A stretch of 62,081 bases of DNA. Origin: JBCDCE01 sp039182515. Lineage in GTDB: Bacteria > Pseudomonadota > Alphaproteobacteria > Rhodobacterales > Rhodobacteraceae. The notes beneath the pieces were generated by a model. It had not been told where the DNA came from and did no database searches. It worked only from the letters and a program-made list of their open reading frames with translations. Location of the stretch: the NCBI GenBank assembly GCA_039182515.1, contig JBCDCE010000015.1, positions 1-62,081 on the forward strand, written 5' to 3'. Below are positions 18,057 to 24,066 of the stretch, one piece after another; position 1 is the stretch's first letter; each line of letters begins with the position of its first letter. The translations under genes and the position numbers were made by a program.

Positions 18057-18182
18057 CCGTCTGTTTCTCTGCCGCAAACGATCCCAGGAATACCCCGCTA
18101 TTGTCGGGGTTATGCCCAGGTCCCGCCCCAATCAACTTCCATACCTTCACCTCGATACTTGTGTGTTCAAAAGGTGATGTAG

Positions 18183-19088
18183 ATGGACCGCCTGACAGAA
18201 ATGGAAGCTTTTGCGACCGTCGTAGACCAAGGGGGCTTTACTGACGCGGCAAAGAAGATGGGGATCTCAAAATCCGCTGTCTCAAAGCATGTGTCGTCTT
18301 TGGAAGCGCGCTTAGGTGCAAGACTTCTGAACAGGACGACACGCCGCGTAAGCCCAACCGAGATCGGTTTGGCCTATTATGATCGCGCCAGGCGCGTTCT
18401 AAACGATGCTGGAGAGGCAGATGCGCTCGTGACCTCCATGCAAAGTGCCCCGTCTGGGCTTTTGCGCATCAGCGTTGCGACAGATTTTGGGGTGAACCAT
18501 CTCAGTCCGATCTTGGGAGATTTCTTATCGGAATTCCCGGATATTACGGTCAACATGGTGCTGAACAATCGCTATGTGGAGCTGATATCTGAAGGCTTTG
18601 ATATGGCTGTGCGAATTGGCGAGTTGGAAGACAGTACACTCCGCGCGCGAAAGCTGACGGAAACCACCAAGCGCATGATTGCCTCTCCGGACTATTTCAA
18701 AGCGCATGGCCGACCTGAGAAGATCGATGATCTGAACGAGCACAAGCTTTTGCATTACTCCAACCAATCCTCAGGAAATGTTTGGAAGTTAACGGCACCT
18801 TCAGGCGAGCGCCGCCAAGTGCGCACTGCGGGTTGGCTGACAGTCAATGACGGTCAATCGCTGCTCAACGCTGCGATCTCAGGCTTGGGCATCGCTTACC
18901 TGCCGAGTTTTCTCTATGCTGAAGCAAAGGCGCAAGGCCTTGTCGAAGAAGCCATTCCAGATTTGCCTGTTGAGACTCAAGGGATTTATGCCGTGTATCC
19001 GCCGGGCCGCTTCACGCAGCCGAAGGTTCGCGCCTTCATCGATTTCTTGGTGCACGAGTTTGCTGAGAAAGGCCCCGAAGCCTGGTAG
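18183..19088 (+). CDS. LysR family transcriptional regulator
   Basis: A 301-aa regulator with the LysR winged helix at residues 1-60 (MEAFATVVDQGGFTDAAKKMGISKSAVSKHVSSLE, shown as the family start) and a periplasmic-binding-like effector domain from about residue 90. The CrgA/AaeR-like branch is suggested by LLNRTTRRVSPTE. It sits 126 nt after fadH and is followed by a strong terminator. The target is unknown; fadH is the obvious candidate. Confidence 0.95.
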   Translation: MDRLTEMEAFATVVDQGGFTDAAKKMGISKSAVSKHVSSLEARLGARLLNRTTRRVSPTEIGLAYYDRARRVLNDAGEADALVTSMQSAPSGLLRISVATDFGVNHLSPILGDFLSEFPDITVNMVLNNRYVELISEGFDMAVRIGELEDSTLRARKLTETTKRMIASPDYFKAHGRPEKIDDLNEHKLLHYSNQSSGNVWKLTAPSGERRQVRTAGWLTVNDGQSLLNAAISGLGIAYLPSFLYAEAKAQGLVEEAIPDLPVETQGIYAVYPPGRFTQPKVRAFIDFLVHEFAEKGPEAW

Positions 19089-19113
19089 GTTTCAGGAAAA
19101 GAGTAAAGAAATG

Positions 19114-19139
19114 AGCGCCTCTTTAGAGGCGCTTTTTTC
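19114..19139 (+). terminator. intrinsic terminator after the LysR gene
   Basis: AGCGCCTC-TTTA-GAGGCGCT (19114-19133) is a perfect 8-bp stem with a tetraloop followed by TTTTTT, 25 nt after the stop codon. Confidence 0.92.
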
Positions 19140-19143
19140 TGTT

Positions 19144-19248
19144 TATGACGTTTGACGAAATACCTGAGATATCGTGCATCAGCTAACGCGTTGAAACCAA
19201 GGGCTTCGGGCAGCGTTAGGTGATTCAGGTTTTTCGCATAACGCTTTA
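19144..19248 (-). repeat. MITE-like palindromic repeat, copy A
   Basis: About 105 bp beginning TATGACGTTTGACGAAA and ending TTCGCATAACGCTTTA. It matches copies at 28819-28922 and 60630-60734 in inverse orientation over its full length. Its two ends are imperfect inverted repeats of each other and the centre has CTAACGC...GCGTTAG, so the whole unit can fold back. It ends 45 bp before the target duplication of the IS1595-type element. Confidence 0.9.
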
Positions 19249-19292
19249 GCTCATTAAAATTTTACTGAAAGCAGCCCTTTCCCTACCACCCT

Positions 19293-19300
19293 TTTTTATT
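19293..19300. repeat. left target-site duplication (8 bp)
   Basis: TTTTTATT directly abuts the left terminal inverted repeat; the identical octamer abuts the right one at 21778-21785. Eight-base duplications are characteristic of IS1595-family insertion. Confidence 0.92.
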
Positions 19301-19324
19301 GGAGATTGTATATTTGACAAACCC
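19301..19324 (+). repeat. left terminal inverted repeat
   Basis: Starts GGAGATTGTATATTTGACAA and ends ACCC. It matches the reverse complement of 21754-21777 at 23 of 24 positions (A versus C at the third base). Confidence 0.93.
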
Positions 19325-19342
19325 TATCCGAAATCGAAAAAT

Positions 19343-19576
19343 TCACTCTTTGAAAAAAACAACTAAATGGTGGTCTCTCCTTGGTTGCGTTGCTACACCA
19401 TGATCGTTTGCAAAGGCCTTCGCTTTTGACCCCGCACTAGGATCATTCATTGGCACGCCAAAAAACCGCTCGAACAGCTCGGAGGGCACAAAAGCCCCTT
19501 GGCCTGGCTCCAACGCGCTAACCTTTGCGACGAAACCCTCCCAGGTCTCTTTGGGTCCAATTCTCATTTCAGCCAT
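19343..19576 (-). CDS. 77-aa passenger protein, unknown function
   Basis: The protein starts MAEMRIGPKETWEGFVAKVS and ends HHLVVFFKE; no signal peptide or membrane segment is visible. It carries LFERFFGVPMNDPSAGSKAKAFANDHG in its middle, a possible small helical DNA-associated fold, but the family is not recognised. Its ATG lies 4 nt after the stop of the 43-aa gene, behind the GAGGAAT at that gene's end, so the two are co-translated. It lies inside the mobile element, reading toward the left end. Confidence 0.7.
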   Translation of the reverse strand: MAEMRIGPKETWEGFVAKVSALEPGQGAFVPSELFERFFGVPMNDPSAGSKAKAFANDHGVATQPRRDHHLVVFFKE

Positions 19577-19580
19577 TAGG

Positions 19581-19712
19581 TTATTCCTCTTGAGTCTCAG
19601 GTTTGCGCTTCACCAGCTTGCCTAACTTTTCCTCAAACGCTTTCTCGTCGTCGTCCGTCTCTAGCTGGCGGGCGGCTTCGCGGAACTTGTCGTGTTGGGG
19701 ATCTTTACGCAT
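19581..19712 (-). CDS. 43-aa highly charged passenger protein
   Basis: MRKDPQHDKFREAARQLETD begins a 43-residue, strongly charged, probably helical protein ending KRKPETQEE. The pattern (KFREAARxLExDxDExAFExKLxKL) resembles small uncharacterised proteins I associate with mobile DNA in proteobacteria; I do not know a function. The ATG at 19712 is chosen because the upstream extension has no ribosome site or similarity. It is transcribed divergently from the tRNA and ends in TAA, the only TAA-terminated gene in the element. Confidence 0.65.
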   Translation of the reverse strand: MRKDPQHDKFREAARQLETDDDEKAFEEKLGKLVKRKPETQEE

Positions 19713-19844
19713 GGTTGCACTATACTGATTCGTTTTATTGCCATCTAGTGAATCAATAGTCTTTGCGTATATTTTTGCCGCAAAAATGCAGCACGTTGAA
19801 AATAAACATAAAATTGCGTGAGCAATTTGAAATACACTGAGGCG

Positions 19845-19873
19845 TTGACTCCTGAACCCGGCATTGCCACAAT
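19845..19873 (+). promoter_or_regulatory. sigma-70-type promoter of the passenger tRNA
   Basis: TTGACT (19845-19850), a 17-bp spacer and CACAAT (19868-19873) lie 35 bp before the tRNA 5' end, at the right distance for a short leader that processing would remove. Confidence 0.65.
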
Positions 19874-19907
19874 CTGTAGTAGAAGCGCATTTGCGCGGCA
19901 CAACATA

Positions 19908-19994
19908 GGCCTCGTGGCGGAAATGGTAGACGCAACCGTCTTTAAAACGGCAACCGTGCAAGGTGTGTGGGTTCGAATCCCACCGAGGCTACCA
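19908..19994 (+). tRNA. class II (leucine-type) tRNA with predicted anticodon UUA
   Basis: An 87-nt cloverleaf: acceptor GGCCTCG with CGAGGCT (one G-U), three-pair D stem GCG/CGC, anticodon arm ACCGT-CTTTAAA-ACGGC, long variable arm with ACC/GGT, T arm GTGGG-TTCGAAT-CCCAC, discriminator A91 and encoded CCA. Four anticodon-stem pairs plus an A-C mismatch at 27-43 fix the loop as C-U-UUA-A-A, so the anticodon is UUA, which would read UAA. Leucine-type D loop and A73 suggest leucine charging. Shifting to UAA (normal Leu) breaks three of five stem pairs. It is cargo of the mobile element. Confidence 0.8.
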
Positions 19995-20010
19995 CAATAG
20001 GAGGCATGTT

Positions 20011-20400
20011 ATGCCTACGATTAGCGATATGAAAACTCGCTTGGATTCTATTCGTCGTGAGATCGAAAAGCTGCAAGCACAGGAAGCGCTACTCCTTGAT
20101 ATGATGGGAGAAGCTCCAAAAACTATCAAGCGCGCATCAAAGGGTAGTGTTAAATCTACCGTTTTGAAGCTTTTACAAGAAGTTGAGCGCAGCGGTTTGA
20201 ATGCAACAACAGCTGTTGAGATTGCTAAATCACAAAACATCGTGCTGGAGAGGGGTTCGGTTTCCAGCCTGCTTTCGAGGCTAAAAACTGACGGCGTTGT
20301 TGTGTATGATGGAAGCATGTACCGACTTAAACAGTTTGCAGACGTGAGACCTCCAAGCGCAGTAACCCCAATAAGAACTTCGGGCGAAGGTCACTTCTGA
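20011..20400 (+). CDS. 129-aa passenger protein: coiled coil plus winged-helix-like domain
   Basis: Residues 1-32 (MKTRLDSIRREIEKLQAQEALLL after a short lead) form a heptad-patterned helix; residues about 50-105 (STVLKLLQEVE, TTAVEIAKSQN, RGSVSSLLSRLKTDGVVVYDGSMYRL) look like a winged helix with a final beta hairpin. I infer a small DNA-binding dimer, possibly a regulator of the element. The ATG lies 16 nt after the tRNA CCA end with AGGAGG six bases upstream, so it is probably cotranscribed with the tRNA. The tail RPPSAVTPIRTSGEGHF is disordered. Confidence 0.8.
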   Translation: MPTISDMKTRLDSIRREIEKLQAQEALLLDMMGEAPKTIKRASKGSVKSTVLKLLQEVERSGLNATTAVEIAKSQNIVLERGSVSSLLSRLKTDGVVVYDGSMYRLKQFADVRPPSAVTPIRTSGEGHF

Positions 20401-20416
20401 CTTTTGCTGAGAAGGC

Positions 20417-20461
20417 CCACCCCTCTAGGTTTACGCCGTAGGAAGCATTCTAGAGGAGTGG
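20417..20461 (+). other. stem-loop leader before the 38-aa gene
   Basis: CCAC-C-CCTCTAG (20417-20428) pairs with CTAGAGG-A-GTGG (20450-20461), eleven pairs and one mismatch around a 21-nt loop. It lies in the gap between the 129-aa and 38-aa genes, 27 bp before the latter's ATG, and could control its translation or stabilise the mRNA. No T run follows, so it is not a terminator. Confidence 0.6.
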
Positions 20462-20487
20462 TTTCCGTCCAAAAGAGGAGATCTCTC

Positions 20488-20604
20488 ATGGACAAACAGA
20501 CCGACGACAAGAAAGTCGTCTATCGCCCATACATCACGACTAAAGCCGGTCGTCGCATTTGGGCCAAATGGTATGGCAAGAGAGCGTTTCGCATCGAACT
20601 CTGA
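20488..20604 (+). CDS. 38-aa basic passenger protein
   Basis: A tiny basic protein starting MDKQTDDKKVVYRPYITTK and ending KWYGKRAFRIEL; rich in Lys, Arg, Tyr and Trp. An AAGAGGAG ribosome site lies 7 nt upstream and a strong terminator follows 17 nt after the stop, both arguing that it is real. No family is recognised; aromatic-basic composition suggests nucleic acid contact. It is too short for confident annotation from sequence alone. Confidence 0.7.
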   Translation: MDKQTDDKKVVYRPYITTKAGRRIWAKWYGKRAFRIEL

Positions 20605-20621
20605 CCAAACTTAAAACTATT

Positions 20622-20650
20622 GAGGGAGCGGGAAGCCGCTCCCTCTTTTT
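20622..20650 (+). terminator. intrinsic terminator of the passenger plus-strand unit
   Basis: GAGGGAGCGG-GAAG-CCGCTCCCTC is a perfect 10-bp stem (20622-20645) followed by TTTTT. It closes the tRNA/129-aa/38-aa transcription unit before the convergent transposase gene. Confidence 0.95.
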
Positions 20651-20652
20651 GT

Positions 20653-20690
20653 GAAGACGCAACCGGAAATCCGGCACCGTGCAAGGTTTT
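20653..20690 (+). pseudogene. fragment of a second tRNA-like sequence
   Basis: GAAGACGCAACCG, then a shortened anticodon arm (CCGGAAATCCGG), then CACCGTGCAAGGT match the D-stem 3' side, anticodon arm and variable arm of the intact tRNA at 19928-19964. The acceptor and T arms are missing and the anticodon loop is deleted, so it cannot function. It shares the unusual A-C mismatch at 27-43 with the intact copy. Confidence 0.65.
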
Positions 20691-20775
20691 TGTCACCACC
20701 CCCCTAATATGATCACTTTTCCTTTGCGTTGAAGCTTTTTTTGACGCCGCGGCAATGATTCAGTGCCTTGCGGGT

Positions 20776-21711
20776 CTATTGCGTGTACGTAAGTCGTTTG
20801 CCATTAAAGCCCGAAAGGGCCTTAACAGCCCGCTCTGCATCCTCAACTCCATTCGCAACCCGATTGTTATAGCGAAACTCAAACTCAGCCGCGTAGCGGT
20901 GCAAGTGTTGCTTGCCGCAGTGTTGATAGACACCCTTCATGCCGCGCTTGAAGATGCTGTAGTAGCCCTCCACGGTATTCGTGTGGACAGGGCCGCGACC
21001 GTACTCACCAGCGCCGTGATGCACGTTGTCATGCTTGGCAAACACGCGGCCTAGCGTTTGGTATTGACCCGCCTCGTCAGTGTAGACAACGGCTTCTTTG
21101 GCAATGTTCTCGCGTAGGATCGGCAGAAGTGTCGCGCGATCCACACTGTCCACGACAAAATTCTTGGCTTGGCCGCTCTCGCGATCCACCAGGGTTAGAA
21201 CCTTCATCTTGTGAGCATAGCCGCGCTTCACTTCTTTGCCGGGCTCTTTGCCAATGAAGGTCTCGTCCACTTCTACTGTGCCGCCACCAGAGCCAAAATC
21301 TACGTTGCCATCAGTGCGCATTGCCTCGCGGATACGGTGAGACATGAACCACGCGGATTTGTGCGTGATCTCCAGGACGCGGTGCAGCTGATGGCTGCTA
21401 ATGCCCTTCTTGCTGGACACCATGAGGTGAATGGCTTGGAGCCACTTGTGCATCTCGATGTGGCTGTCTTGGAAGATCGTGTTTTTGCGAACCGTGAATT
21501 GTTTGCGACAGTCGCGACACTTCCACAGACCAAAGCGCTCTTTGCCCTCTGGGTTCTTCTTGCTGGGCTTGGTGCGCACGCCCTCAAGGCGATAGGCACG
21601 ATCCACAACGCCACAGTGAGGGCATACAGGTCCATCCTGCCAGATGATGCTCTCTACGTGCTTAAACGCCTCAGCTTCATCGTACATGTATTTTTTGGAC
21701 AGAACGGACAT
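20776..21711 (-). CDS. IS1595 family transposase (ISXO2-like)
   Basis: A 311-aa transposase with an N-terminal zinc ribbon (CPHCG near residue 34 and CRDC near 73) and an ISXO2-like catalytic domain. Acidic residues are visible in VEVDETFIGK (D about 146), VYTDEAGQY (D about 216) and NTVEGYYSIFKR (N/E about 250), the D-D-N/E pattern of the family. The frame is intact with no frameshift, and the TIRs and duplications are clean, so the copy is probably recent and possibly active. It ends in TAG. Confidence 0.95.
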   Translation of the reverse strand: MSVLSKKYMYDEAEAFKHVESIIWQDGPVCPHCGVVDRAYRLEGVRTKPSKKNPEGKERFGLWKCRDCRKQFTVRKNTIFQDSHIEMHKWLQAIHLMVSSKKGISSHQLHRVLEITHKSAWFMSHRIREAMRTDGNVDFGSGGGTVEVDETFIGKEPGKEVKRGYAHKMKVLTLVDRESGQAKNFVVDSVDRATLLPILRENIAKEAVVYTDEAGQYQTLGRVFAKHDNVHHGAGEYGRGPVHTNTVEGYYSIFKRGMKGVYQHCGKQHLHRYAAEFEFRYNNRVANGVEDAERAVKALSGFNGKRLTYTQ

Positions 21712-21735
21712 AACAAACCTCTTTTTCTGTTGACT

Positions 21736-21764
21736 AACATACAGTTAGCCATTGGGTTTGTCAA
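21736..21764 (-). promoter_or_regulatory. transposase promoter within the right end
   Basis: On the minus strand TTGACA (21759-21764) lies inside the inverted repeat, followed after exactly 17 bp by TATGTT (21736-21741) and then the transposase ATG 25 bp on. A promoter embedded in the terminal repeat would be occupied by bound transposase, giving feedback control. Confidence 0.75.
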
Positions 21765-21777
21765 ATATACAATCGCC
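21754..21777 (-). repeat. right terminal inverted repeat
   Basis: Read outward-in on the minus strand it starts GGCGATTGTATATTTGACAA and ends ACCC, matching the left end at 23 of 24 bases. Confidence 0.93.
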
Positions 21778-21785
21778 TTTTTATT
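21778..21785. repeat. right target-site duplication (8 bp)
   Basis: TTTTTATT, identical to 19293-19300. Confidence 0.92.
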
Positions 21786-21866
21786 TGGCGATTCGATGAA
21801 TTTTGACTTGAGAATAGCGGGCAAAATAGGTCGATTTTTAGGAAAAGAGCTCGCTGGGCGAAACAC

Positions 21867-22805
21867 TCATTCTGTTGCTGTTATCACAATTTCAACGCGG
21901 CGGTTGGCTTCTCGGCCAAGATCAACTCGGTTATCCGCAATTGGGGCAAGGTAGCCCATCCCCTCGGCCTCCATCTGGGCAGGTGGAATGCCATAGCGGT
22001 TTATCAGCCTGTCTCGCACGGATCTCGCGCGGCGTTTTGACAGCGCAATATTTGTGGTGAGCGCGCCGACACTATCCGTGTGACCCACCACAGCAACACT
22101 CAACCGTGGTTGGCGTTTAAGATATTCCGACAATTGCACGAGCGAGGCAAAGGGGCCGTCGCCCAATCGGCTTGATCCAGGCGCGAAGGCAAGATCCCAC
22201 AGGATTGCGTGGCCTGCTGTGTCTAACTGAGCCGCAAGTGTGCCGGGAGTGCTTTGACTATTTCGCGTAATTTGCGCGTTCTGACCACCTTCGGTTGTGA
22301 CACTGCGCTCCGCGGTTTCATTTGGGCTGATCGTTCCAAGTTGAATAAAACCAAGCCCGCTTGCACGACTGATCAACAGGCTCAAGGCGTCTTCGCCGCG
22401 GACGGCACTCAGGTATCGAAAGTCCCCAAGATCAACAAACATCGCGGGCGCTGAAATCACGTCGATTTCGAAGCGAAAATCGAAACCCCCACAGGTACGA
22501 TCTGCGCAGGAATAAAGTATATCGTACCCTTGCAAATCGAGTTGAGTTGCCAGTGGGGCCAATATCTGTTGCGTCGTCAGGCCTGTTATTGGCAATTGCC
22601 ATACTTCTTGGCGCAAGGTTCCAGAGACCACGCGCTGGGCCAAGGCGCCATCTGAATAAGGGCCGGTGGCCAAAACATAGTCCGACCCCGGCTGTGTTTG
22701 ATCTGCAACCAATCGCGCGCCCATGGGCAAGTCCAAGGTGAGAGCAACTGCGCTCAAAGGCCAAACAAGGGCCATTGCGCAGATCCAGGACGCTCTTTGC
22801 GTCAT
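21867..22805 (-). CDS. OmpA family protein
   Basis: A 312-aa exported protein with an N-terminal signal peptide (AMALVWPLSAVA) and a C-terminal OmpA peptidoglycan-binding domain at about 195-310, with VVGHTDSVGALTTNIALSKRRA and the final REANRRVEIVI. The N-terminal half is a lineage-specific domain with four cysteines near CADRTCGG. It probably links the outer membrane or periplasm to peptidoglycan. It ends the minus-strand operon beginning at 24785; the IS element inserted 82 bp past its stop. Confidence 0.92.
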   Translation of the reverse strand: MTQRASWICAMALVWPLSAVALTLDLPMGARLVADQTQPGSDYVLATGPYSDGALAQRVVSGTLRQEVWQLPITGLTTQQILAPLATQLDLQGYDILYSCADRTCGGFDFRFEIDVISAPAMFVDLGDFRYLSAVRGEDALSLLISRASGLGFIQLGTISPNETAERSVTTEGGQNAQITRNSQSTPGTLAAQLDTAGHAILWDLAFAPGSSRLGDGPFASLVQLSEYLKRQPRLSVAVVGHTDSVGALTTNIALSKRRARSVRDRLINRYGIPPAQMEAEGMGYLAPIADNRVDLGREANRRVEIVITATE

Positions 22806-22812
22806 CTCAAAT

Positions 22813-23379
22813 TCACCGCGACTGCGCGTGATATTCCGCGTTTGGGCGCATATCTATCGCGCTCGCCATGCGGTTGGTCATATTGAAAAAGCTGGCAACG
22901 GAGGCGATGTCCCAAATGTCGCGATCCGAAAATCCAAGATCACGCAAAATTTGGCGATCGGGCTCTTCAATTTTGTAAGAGGCTTCGGTCATTTTGGCTG
23001 CGAAATCGAGCATTCCGCGCTCTTTTGCGCTCAAATCTGCCACGCGGTAGTTCATCACAAGCTGCTCGCCAAGCTCTGGTTTCCCGGACAAGGCCCGTAC
23101 CGCAGCGCCATGGGCGGTCAGGCAATAATAGCAACGATTGATCGCGGAAACGACAACGGCAATCATCTCGCGCTCAAGCTTGCTGAGCCCACTCTTGGCC
23201 AGCATCAGATCATTATACATCGCCGTGAAGGCATCGAGTTTTTCGATGTCAAAGGCATAGGCCTGCAACACGTTTGGCACCATTCCGAGCTTTTCTGTAC
23301 AAATGTCGAAATAGGCTTGCGTTGCGTCTGGTAGCGGATCCACTGCTGGCAAATCCAGCGCAGTCGGTAAATCGCTCAT
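22813..23379 (-). CDS. peroxidase-related enzyme (AhpD-like)
   Basis: A 188-aa carboxymuconolactone decarboxylase/AhpD-like protein. The redox motif CYYCLTAHG gives Cys83, Cys86 and His90, the pattern of alkylhydroperoxidase AhpD-like enzymes. DRDIWDIASVASFFNMTNRMA near the C-terminus is typical of the uncharacterised peroxidase-related subfamily. It begins immediately after the GNAT gene stop and is followed 7 nt later by the ompA-like gene. Confidence 0.93.
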   Translation of the reverse strand: MSDLPTALDLPAVDPLPDATQAYFDICTEKLGMVPNVLQAYAFDIEKLDAFTAMYNDLMLAKSGLSKLEREMIAVVVSAINRCYYCLTAHGAAVRALSGKPELGEQLVMNYRVADLSAKERGMLDFAAKMTEASYKIEEPDRQILRDLGFSDRDIWDIASVASFFNMTNRMASAIDMRPNAEYHAQSR

Positions 23380-24066
23380 CTATGTCTCCCCTTCTGCGCG
23401 ATAATGGTACGAGGTCACAGGCTGAAATCCAAGCGCTGTATAAAGGGCGCGCGCCGGTTGGTTGTCTTCGGTCACAAGAACGCTCAAGTAATCGCACTTT
23501 TGGGCATGGGCCCAGACCATTGCGCGCTGCATCATGAACTTTGCCAAGCCTTTGCGCCTTTGGCTGGGCAAGACACTCAGCGCGTGGACCATTGCGACAT
23601 CCTTATGAGCGCCAACAAATCCAACACCGACGGGTTTATCATCGAGGCGACCCAAAATACTCGTTTTGGGCACTTTTGCGCGTGACATCACCTCTACCCG
23701 GTCTGGGCCAATACCGTCTTCCGCCCAAACGCGGCGGTGCGCCTCGAGTGGCTCCCAGCCCAAAAAGGTTGTGACAAGCGGCGGGGGCACAGGTGTGTTG
23801 GGCACCTTCAGTGCGAGGGCCAAGGTTGCGTCGCGTTTGAGATAGCCTGCGTGCGCGAGCGCTTGATCCAAGCCGGGTTGACCGGCGCGGACCATGACAA
23901 GACTTGCCTCGGGAACTTCTTTGGCGTCGTCGATGCGCGTTGCGGCGTTCACACGATTGCCGCCACCTGGCGTTTTCCGGAAGGTCCAAGCACCGCTTTG
24001 CTTGATCTCGGCTGCTGGCCAAGTTGCGTAAAGGCAGGCAAAGATTTGGGCAGAGCTTAGCGTCAT
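23380..24066 (-). CDS. GNAT family N-acetyltransferase
   Basis: A 228-aa protein with a GNAT domain in its C-terminal half: VHALSVLPSQRRKGLAKFMM is the acetyl-CoA-binding motif A (R/Q-x-x-G-x-G/A variant), followed by LSVLVTEDNQPARALYTALGF. The N-terminal 100 residues are a divergent extension. The substrate is unknown. It overlaps the CinA-like gene by 4 nt and abuts the AhpD-like gene. Confidence 0.9.
   Translation of the reverse strand: MTLSSAQIFACLYATWPAAEIKQSGAWTFRKTPGGGNRVNAATRIDDAKEVPEASLVMVRAGQPGLDQALAHAGYLKRDATLALALKVPNTPVPPPLVTTFLGWEPLEAHRRVWAEDGIGPDRVEVMSRAKVPKTSILGRLDDKPVGVGFVGAHKDVAMVHALSVLPSQRRKGLAKFMMQRAMVWAHAQKCDYLSVLVTEDNQPARALYTALGFQPVTSYHYRAEGET

Larger units (their letters stand above)
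19301..21777 (-). mobile_element. IS1595-family element with passenger genes including a tRNA
   Basis: A 2477-bp element defined by 24-bp terminal inverted repeats (19301-19324 and 21754-21777, 23/24 identical, starting GG) and an exact 8-bp duplication outside them. The only transposition gene is the minus-strand transposase at 20776-21711, promoted from inside the right end. The remaining 1.45 kb is cargo: 77-aa and 43-aa genes (minus), a tRNA, 129-aa and 38-aa genes (plus), a terminator and a tRNA remnant. It landed between the LysR gene and the ompA-like gene without disrupting either. Passenger genes are known in IS1595 elements; a tRNA passenger is not one I know of. Confidence 0.92.

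Noticed and set aside
19935..19951. Ordinary tRNA-Leu(UAA)
   Set aside because: Placing UAA at positions 34-36 requires loop TTTAAAA, which leaves C-C, G-G and C-C oppositions in the anticodon stem. The UUA placement leaves only one mismatch.
19581..19961. 126-aa minus-strand frame extending across the tRNA
   Set aside because: It is an upstream extension of the 43-aa gene without a ribosome site and it overlaps the tRNA; the ATG at 19712 is preferred.
20011..20400. 129-aa protein as a second transposition protein such as a resolvase
   Set aside because: No catalytic serine or tyrosine recombinase motif; it shows only a coiled coil and a winged-helix-like region.
19908..20690. Integration of an island at the tRNA gene with the fragment at 20653 as the far att site
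   Set aside because: The inverted ends and 8-bp duplications at 19293-19300 and 21778-21785 lie outside both tRNA sequences, and no integrase is present, so the tRNA is inside the element rather than its target.
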